From: Nanohaloarchaea archaeon PL-Br10_U2g5
Lineage (GTDB): Archaea; Halobacteriota; Halobacteria; Halobacteriales; Haloferacaceae
Reading direction: 5' to 3'
NCBI GenBank assembly: GCA_001564205.1
Contig: LKMY01000052.1
Span: forward strand, 1-9,369
DNA length: 9,369 nt
Part shown: one piece after another, positions 5,867 to 9,369 of the stretch
Position numbering within the stretch: the stretch's first letter is position 1
How the letters are laid out: the number at the start of each line of letters is the position of its first letter
Position numbers and translations under genes: made by a program
The notes under the pieces: generated by a model
Database searches by the model: none
Told to the model about the DNA's origin: nothing
What the model saw: only the letters and a program-made list of their open reading frames with translations

Positions 5867-6541
5867 ATGCTCACGCCACTCACTATCGGACTGGTCCTCG
5901 CGGGGCTCCTCCTCGCGTTCGTCGGTGCGGCGGTCTCCGTCTATGCGGTGACGCTGACCGGCTTTCTCATCGGGGCCGGTGCGGGATACCTCGCTGCGCC
6001 GAACCTCGTCGGACTCATCGCCGTCGACGGGCTGCTGCTTTCCGGCGTTGCCCTCCTCTTGGGTGGTGCAATCGGTGGGTTCCTCGCGTACACCGGGCTT
6101 TCTTTCGCGGTCGTGGGTATCGGCGCAGTCGTCGGCGGCTTCGTCGGGCGCTTTGCGATCGGTCCGGTGTACGCGGCCGACGCGGCCGGGATCGAGGGGA
6201 CGGCGCTGCTCGTCGGTGCGACGCTCGCGGGCGTCGGGATCGGCGCGGTGTTCGGGTTCGTGTTGAGCCGGACGACGCTCGTCGTCTCCACCGCGTTTAT
6301 CGGCTCGGCACTCGCATCGCGGTCGCTCACTCTCGAAACGCTCGGGGCGGCTGCCACCGAGACGACGATCGAGCCGCTGTTGTTCGATCTCACCGCGCCG
6401 GCGTTCCTCGCCATCTTCGTTCTCGGCGTCCTCTCACAGGTCGGTCTGTTCAAATTCGGCTACGTGACGAAGCTGATCGGGACGCTTCCGGGTGCTCGTC
6501 GGTGGACCGCGAACAACGATCGCGACGAGGACGCCGCGTAA
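5867..6541 (+). CDS. Gly/Ala-rich multi-spanning membrane protein of unknown function
   Basis: This 224-residue protein is almost entirely hydrophobic: about seven helices (roughly 5-27, 28-44, 48-73, 75-99, 112-133, 135-152, 176-195), rich in Gly, Ala, Val and Leu. It has repeated Gly-spaced patches (for example LIGAGAGYL, GIGAVVGGFVG and GVGIGAVFGF) that suggest tightly packed helices and perhaps internal duplication. The charged C-terminus (KLIGTLPGARRW...DRDEDAA) is likely cytoplasmic. It recalls the DUF4203/TMEM198-type membrane proteins, but that is an impression, not a motif match. ATG 5867 was chosen over the out-of-frame ATG at 5857 because TTTAAA (5837-5842) is centred 27 bp upstream and gives a leaderless message. 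It follows the zinc-ribbon gene by 60 bp but has its own promoter, so cotranscription is not required. Confidence 0.83.
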   Translation: MLTPLTIGLVLAGLLLAFVGAAVSVYAVTLTGFLIGAGAGYLAAPNLVGLIAVDGLLLSGVALLLGGAIGGFLAYTGLSFAVVGIGAVVGGFVGRFAIGPVYAADAAGIEGTALLVGATLAGVGIGAVFGFVLSRTTLVVSTAFIGSALASRSLTLETLGAAATETTIEPLLFDLTAPAFLAIFVLGVLSQVGLFKFGYVTKLIGTLPGARRWTANNDRDEDAA

Positions 6542-6543
6542 GA

Positions 6544-6569
6544 CGATCAACCGTCGGTCGCGTTGATCG
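6544..6569. terminator. Perfect 8-bp inverted repeat between convergent genes
   Basis: CGATCAAC (6544-6551) and GTTGATCG (6562-6569) form a perfect stem with a ten-base loop. It sits in the 47-bp gap between the convergent membrane-protein and dehydrogenase genes, so it could serve both strands as a bidirectional transcript end. No poly-T tract is seen. Confidence 0.5.
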
Positions 6570-6588
6570 GGAGCAGTTTGCGTGACGG

Positions 6589-7446
6589 CTATTCGTACTC
6601 GTAGAACCCACGGCCCGTCTTCTTCCCGAGGTCGCCGGCCTCGACCTTTCGCTTGACGAGGTACGCGGGCTTGTAGCGATCCCCGAGTTCGGCGTGAAGC
6701 GTCTCGCTGGCGTCGAGCACAACGTCGAGCCCGATATGGTCGGCGAGCTCGAGCGGCCCCATCGGGACGTTCGTGCCGAGTTTCATCCCGCGGTCGATAT
6801 CCGCCTTGTCGGCGACACCCTCGTCGTACGCGCGGACGCCTTCGTTGATCCACGGCATCAGGATTCGGTTCGTGACGAAGCCGGGTTTGTCGTCGCACTC
6901 CCACGTCTCCTTCCCGAGGTCTGTGGCGAAGGCGTGCGCGAAGTCGACGACAGCGTCAGCGGTTCGCTCTCCGACGACGACCTCGACGCCGTCCATTATC
7001 GGAACGGGGTTCATAAAGTGGAGCCCGACCACGTTGCTTGCGCGATCCGTGGCGTTCGCGATGGTCGTGATGGACAGCGTGGAGGTGTTCGTCGCGAGCA
7101 CCACGTCGTCGTCGGTGACGTCGTCGAGGTCCGCGAAAATATCGCGCTTTACCGCCATGCTCTCGACGGCGGCCTCGACGACGACGTCTGCAGCTGCGAG
7201 GTCGTCGAGGTCGGTCGTCCCGGTGATCCGGGACTGAATCGCGACCGGGTCCTCGTCGAGTCGGTCCTTCGCTGAGAGCCGGCTGAGACTGTCGCCGATG
7301 CTATCGAGCCCGTTTTGGACGTACTCGTCGTCGATATCGCGCATCACGACGGTGTATCCGGCTGTCGCGGCGACTTGCGCGATCCCGTTTCCCATCGTTC
7401 CCGCTCCCACGACGCCGACGACATCGATTTCGGATAGCTCCCGCAT
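6589..7446 (-). CDS. hbd: 3-hydroxyacyl-CoA dehydrogenase (3-hydroxybutyryl-CoA dehydrogenase type)
   Basis: This 285-residue single-domain enzyme is of the short bacterial/archaeal HBDH type, oxidising (S)-3-hydroxyacyl-CoA with NAD+ (or the reverse). The N-terminal Rossmann fold has GAGTMG (14-19) and an acidic D37 at the end of the second strand, which favours NAD+ over NADP+. NTSTLSIT (120-127) holds the Ser of the active site, GLHFMNP the catalytic H143, GVEVV the partner E155, and GFVTNR N193. It ends with the usual GKKTGRGFYEYE. No enoyl-CoA hydratase domain is fused. The longest ORF begins at ATG 7524, but I place the start at ATG 7446 because this gives the family's length, brings the GxGxxG to residue 14, and a TATA-like TACTTA (7473-7478) lies 29 bp upstream. 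The neighbours are not fatty-acid genes, so the pathway (beta-oxidation, butyrate or polyhydroxyalkanoate) is open. Confidence 0.94.
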   Translation of the reverse strand: MRELSEIDVVGVVGAGTMGNGIAQVAATAGYTVVMRDIDDEYVQNGLDSIGDSLSRLSAKDRLDEDPVAIQSRITGTTDLDDLAAADVVVEAAVESMAVKRDIFADLDDVTDDDVVLATNTSTLSITTIANATDRASNVVGLHFMNPVPIMDGVEVVVGERTADAVVDFAHAFATDLGKETWECDDKPGFVTNRILMPWINEGVRAYDEGVADKADIDRGMKLGTNVPMGPLELADHIGLDVVLDASETLHAELGDRYKPAYLVKRKVEAGDLGKKTGRGFYEYE

Positions 7447-7470
7447 GTGAATCGCTGCCGCGTCGCGGAT

Positions 7471-7480
7471 GGTAAGTATT
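7471..7480 (-). promoter_or_regulatory. Possible TATA element of the 3-hydroxyacyl-CoA dehydrogenase gene
   Basis: On the minus strand AATACTTACC has TACTTA centred about 29 bp before ATG 7446. It fits the preferred start at 7446. A second AT-rich candidate (TAGTTAATTA, around 7524-7533) would also start transcription downstream of the longer ORF's ATG at 7524, again arguing against that ATG. Confidence 0.4.
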
Positions 7481-7524
7481 GCGCTCTGAGAGGCGGACCG
7501 CGGCGGCCATTCAATCCGTTTCAT

Positions 7525-7547
7525 AATTAACTATTTGAGTAGTAATT
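7525..7547. promoter_or_regulatory. AT-rich imperfect dyad in the hbd/fba divergent control region, possible operator
   Basis: AATTAACTA (7525-7533) faces TAGTAATT (7540-7547) with one unpaired base and a six-base centre. It is the most AT-rich spot in the right half of the window, about 105 bp upstream of the fba TATA box and upstream of the dehydrogenase start. A dyad of this kind in a divergent region suits a transcription-factor site. It contains GAGTA (7537-7541), which resembles a half-site reported for the haloarchaeal sugar regulator TrmB, but the second half-site is not at the reported spacing. Confidence 0.35.
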
Positions 7548-7636
7548 CCCAGCGTGCAGATATCGGCCGCAGACGCGACATAACGTCCGGAGGCGGCCGT
7601 TTCTGTTTCTTTACGACCGCTCGATTGACCATAGTG

Positions 7637-7644
7637 TTTTTTAC
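7637..7644 (+). promoter_or_regulatory. TATA-like box of the fba-fbp operon
   Basis: TTTTTTAC is centred 27 bp before ATG 7668. No ribosome-binding site follows, so initiation at the start codon is likely. The upstream 100 bp include an AT-rich dyad that may be an operator. Confidence 0.55.
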
Positions 7645-7667
7645 CGATGTAACTGAAGTACGAACTG

Positions 7668-8471
7668 ATGCTTCCTCACGCTGACGACGCAATCTCGCGA
7701 GACGGCAAATCACTGATCCTCGCGTACGACCACGGGCTCGAACACGGCCCGGTCGATTTCGAACCAAATCCCGACACGGCGGATCCCGAACGGATCTTCG
7801 AGCTCGCCACCCACGAAGCGGTCACCGCCCTCGCCGTTCAGAAGGGGATCGCTGAGGCGTACTACCCCAACTACGAAGACGATGTCAACCTCCTGTTGAA
7901 GCTGAACGGTACCTCGAACCTCTGGCGGGGCGAGCCGAACAGCGCGGTCAACTGCTCGGCGGAGTACGCCGCCGAAATCGGTGCCGACGCGATCGGCTTC
8001 ACCGTTTACGGCGGCTCGAACCACGAAGTCGAGATGGCCGAGGAGTTCCGCGAGGCACAGGAGGGCGCCCGCGAGCACGATATGGGCGTCGTCATGTGGT
8101 CGTATCCGCGTGGCCAGGGTCTGCGGAATGATTCGAGTCCGGACGTCATCTCGTACGGCGCGCGACTCGGGCTCGAACTCGGCGCCGACGTGGTGAAAGT
8201 GAAGTACCCCGGCTCTGCGGAGGCGATGGGCCATGCGGTCGAGATGGCCGGCCCCGCAGACGTCGTAATGTCCGGCGGGACGATGCGCGACGACAAGGCG
8301 TTCCTCGCGAACGTCTCGAACGCCATCGACGCGGGTGCCACGGGCGTCGCTGTCGGGCGAAACGTCTTCCAGCGCGACGACCCCGAGCGCATCCTTGACG
8401 CGCTCGAAGCCGTCGTCTTCCAGGAGGTCGATCCGGCGGAGGCGCTGGCCATCGCCGAGAGCGACGACTGA
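7668..8471 (+). CDS. fba: Archaeal class I fructose-bisphosphate aldolase (DhnA type)
   Basis: This 267-residue TIM-barrel aldolase joins glyceraldehyde 3-phosphate and dihydroxyacetone phosphate, or cleaves fructose 1,6-bisphosphate, through a lysine Schiff base. AYDHGLEHGP (19-28) is the family's first-strand signature. The proposed Schiff-base lysine is K177 in VVKVKYPGS, and YPRG places Y146 at the acid/base position; both match the numbering I remember for the Thermoproteus tenax enzyme. SGGTM (202-206) and VGRNVFQ (229-235) form the phosphate-binding loops. The paralogous branch making 2-amino-3,7-dideoxy-threo-hept-6-ulosonate (archaeal aromatic synthesis) looks similar, but the directly following fbp gene argues for a fructose-bisphosphate role. 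ATG 7668 is preceded at 27 bp by TTTTTTAC (7637-7644), consistent with a leaderless message. The stop TGA shares its last A with the fbp ATG. Confidence 0.93.
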   Translation: MLPHADDAISRDGKSLILAYDHGLEHGPVDFEPNPDTADPERIFELATHEAVTALAVQKGIAEAYYPNYEDDVNLLLKLNGTSNLWRGEPNSAVNCSAEYAAEIGADAIGFTVYGGSNHEVEMAEEFREAQEGAREHDMGVVMWSYPRGQGLRNDSSPDVISYGARLGLELGADVVKVKYPGSAEAMGHAVEMAGPADVVMSGGTMRDDKAFLANVSNAIDAGATGVAVGRNVFQRDDPERILDALEAVVFQEVDPAEALAIAESDD

Positions 8472-9369
8472 TGGTCGACACCGAATCGAACGACTGCGAC
8501 GGCTCTGCGGACCCGATAGTCGAGGCGATCTTCGACGCGGTCGCCGAGACGGCACCCGAGACTCGCGCTGCGCTCCCCGGCCGTCGTGTCGAGAGCGGAA
8601 CGGACAATCCGTCCGGCGAGAGCGTGATGGCTGGCGACCTGTATGCAGACGAGCTACTCGCGGACGCGCTCACCGCCGTCGACGGCGTCGGCTCGTTCGT
8701 CAGCGAGGAGCGCGAAGCCGCCGTTGACGCCGGCGGCGCGGTCGGCGAAGGGGCGTACGCGGTTGCGATCGATCCTCTCGACGGCTCCTCGAATCTCCGA
8801 TCGAACAACGCAATGGGTACCGTGGTGGGCGTGTATGACGCCCCGCTGCCAGCGACCGGACGAGACCTCGTCGCCGCCGGATACGTGCTGTACGGCCCAA
8901 TCACGACGATGGTGATCGCGGACGACTCGGGCGTGCGCGAGGAGGTGATCGAGCGGGCGTCCGGCGGGGACAACACCTCGGGTGTCGGAGACAAAGCGGG
9001 TGTCTCTCGCTCCATCGTCGAGGATGAACTGACGCTCCCTGCTGATCCTGTCGTCTACGGCTTCGGCGGACGCGTCCCCGACTGGCCCGATGACTTCACC
9101 GCGTACGCCCGGGAGATCGAAAACGAGCTGAAACTTCGATACGGTGGCGCCATGGTCGGCGACGTGAACCAAGTGCTCATCTACGGCGGGATATTCGCGT
9201 ATCCCGCGCTCGTCGACGCACCGGACGGGAAGCTCCGGCTCTCTTTCGAGGCGAACCCCATCGCGTACATCATCGAACGCGCTGGCGGGGCTGCGACCGA
9301 CGGCGAGACCGACATCCTCGACATCGAGCCCGACGGCGTCCACGATCGCGTTCCGCTGTACGTCGGTAA
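8471..9369 (+). CDS. fbp: Class I fructose-1,6-bisphosphatase, 3' end outside the window
   Basis: The frame from ATG 8471 stays open to the right edge (299 codons plus two bases). It is class I FBPase, which removes the 1-phosphate of fructose 1,6-bisphosphate in gluconeogenesis using Mg2+. Metal ligands appear as E79/E80 (VSEERE) and in IDPLDGSSNL (100-109, D101 and D104). Sugar-phosphate-binding stretches include RYGGAMVGDVNQ (223-234), and the 'LRLSFEANP' segment carries E260, another metal ligand. The end, DRVPLYVG, corresponds to the family's 'R.PL..GS' just before its C-terminus, so only a few residues to a few tens are missing. The TAA at 9367-9369 is out of frame and is not this gene's stop. 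The start overlaps the fba stop as TGATG, pointing to translational coupling in one operon. Long opposite-strand frames here are codon-bias shadows. Confidence 0.95.
   Translation, partial: MVDTESNDCDGSADPIVEAIFDAVAETAPETRAALPGRRVESGTDNPSGESVMAGDLYADELLADALTAVDGVGSFVSEEREAAVDAGGAVGEGAYAVAIDPLDGSSNLRSNNAMGTVVGVYDAPLPATGRDLVAAGYVLYGPITTMVIADDSGVREEVIERASGGDNTSGVGDKAGVSRSIVEDELTLPADPVVYGFGGRVPDWPDDFTAYAREIENELKLRYGGAMVGDVNQVLIYGGIFAYPALVDAPDGKLRLSFEANPIAYIIERAGGAATDGETDILDIEPDGVHDRVPLYVG

Noticed and set aside
5857..6585. 242-codon ORF from ATG 5857 overlapping the 224-residue membrane protein
   Set aside because: Extremely Arg-rich in another frame; the membrane-protein frame has clear hydrophobic helices and a properly spaced TATA box.
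7447..7524. N-terminal extension of the dehydrogenase from ATG 7524
   Set aside because: It adds 26 residues not typical of the family before the Rossmann fold, and TATA-like elements lie within or at the ATG, so transcription probably starts downstream of it.
7710..8555. 281-codon minus-strand ORF opposite fba
   Set aside because: Antisense shadow of the intact aldolase and the fbp start; no family features.
8654..9343. 229-codon minus-strand ORF opposite fbp
   Set aside because: Though fairly acidic, it is the antisense of the conserved FBPase motifs (DPLDGSSN and others), whose frame simply lacks a stop inside the window.
9367..9369. TAA at the last three bases as the fbp stop codon
   Set aside because: The fbp frame from 8471 reads ...TAC GTC GGT AA, so the TAA is out of frame; the gene continues past the edge.

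Overview
The window reads as a haloarchaeal chromosome segment (class Halobacteria; the genus cannot be fixed from this alone). It is GC-rich with strong G/C third positions. The proteins are Asp/Glu-rich and Lys-poor, several carry acidic low-complexity inserts, and most genes have an archaeal TATA-like box centred about 25-30 bp before the start codon with no usable Shine-Dalgarno site, as expected of leaderless transcripts. I see no tRNA, rRNA, CRISPR array, transposase or attachment site, and no gene-free stretch over 300 bp. This looks like core chromosome rather than a mobile island.

Left part (1-3481). The window opens inside the 3' end of a polyphosphate kinase gene (ppk1) on the + strand. 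An in-frame TAG stands exactly where the family has a conserved Trp, and the family-like C-terminal tail continues in the same frame for 65 codons beyond it. That tail meets a minus-strand block of three genes tail to tail, with overlapping stop codons. In transcription order the block is dinB (DNA polymerase IV with haloarchaeal inserts and PCNA-binding-like motifs), a Nudix hydrolase, and a CPBP-type intramembrane protease with a long acidic disordered N-terminus.

Middle part (3482-6541). A 159-bp divergent promoter region separates dinB from a + strand gene for a 595-residue receiver-PAS-LOV-HisKA-HATPase histidine kinase. Its second PAS domain has the full LOV signature including the photoactive Cys, so it is very likely a blue-light-sensing kinase. 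Two small membrane-protein genes follow, each with its own TATA box: a zinc-ribbon protein of 92 residues and a Gly-rich multi-spanning protein of 224 residues. Neither has a known function.

Right part (6542-9369). A 3-hydroxyacyl-CoA dehydrogenase on the minus strand lies convergent to the membrane-protein gene, with a hairpin between them. It is divergent from an fba-fbp pair: archaeal class I fructose-bisphosphate aldolase followed by class I fructose-1,6-bisphosphatase, joined by a one-base TGATG overlap. The pair carries out successive gluconeogenic steps (triose phosphates to fructose 1,6-bisphosphate to fructose 6-phosphate). The fbp gene runs off the right edge: the final TAA of the window is not in its frame.

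The points most worth a second look are the nonsense codon in ppk1, the LOV kinase and its divergent pairing with the translesion polymerase gene, and the AT-rich control region between the dehydrogenase and fba.
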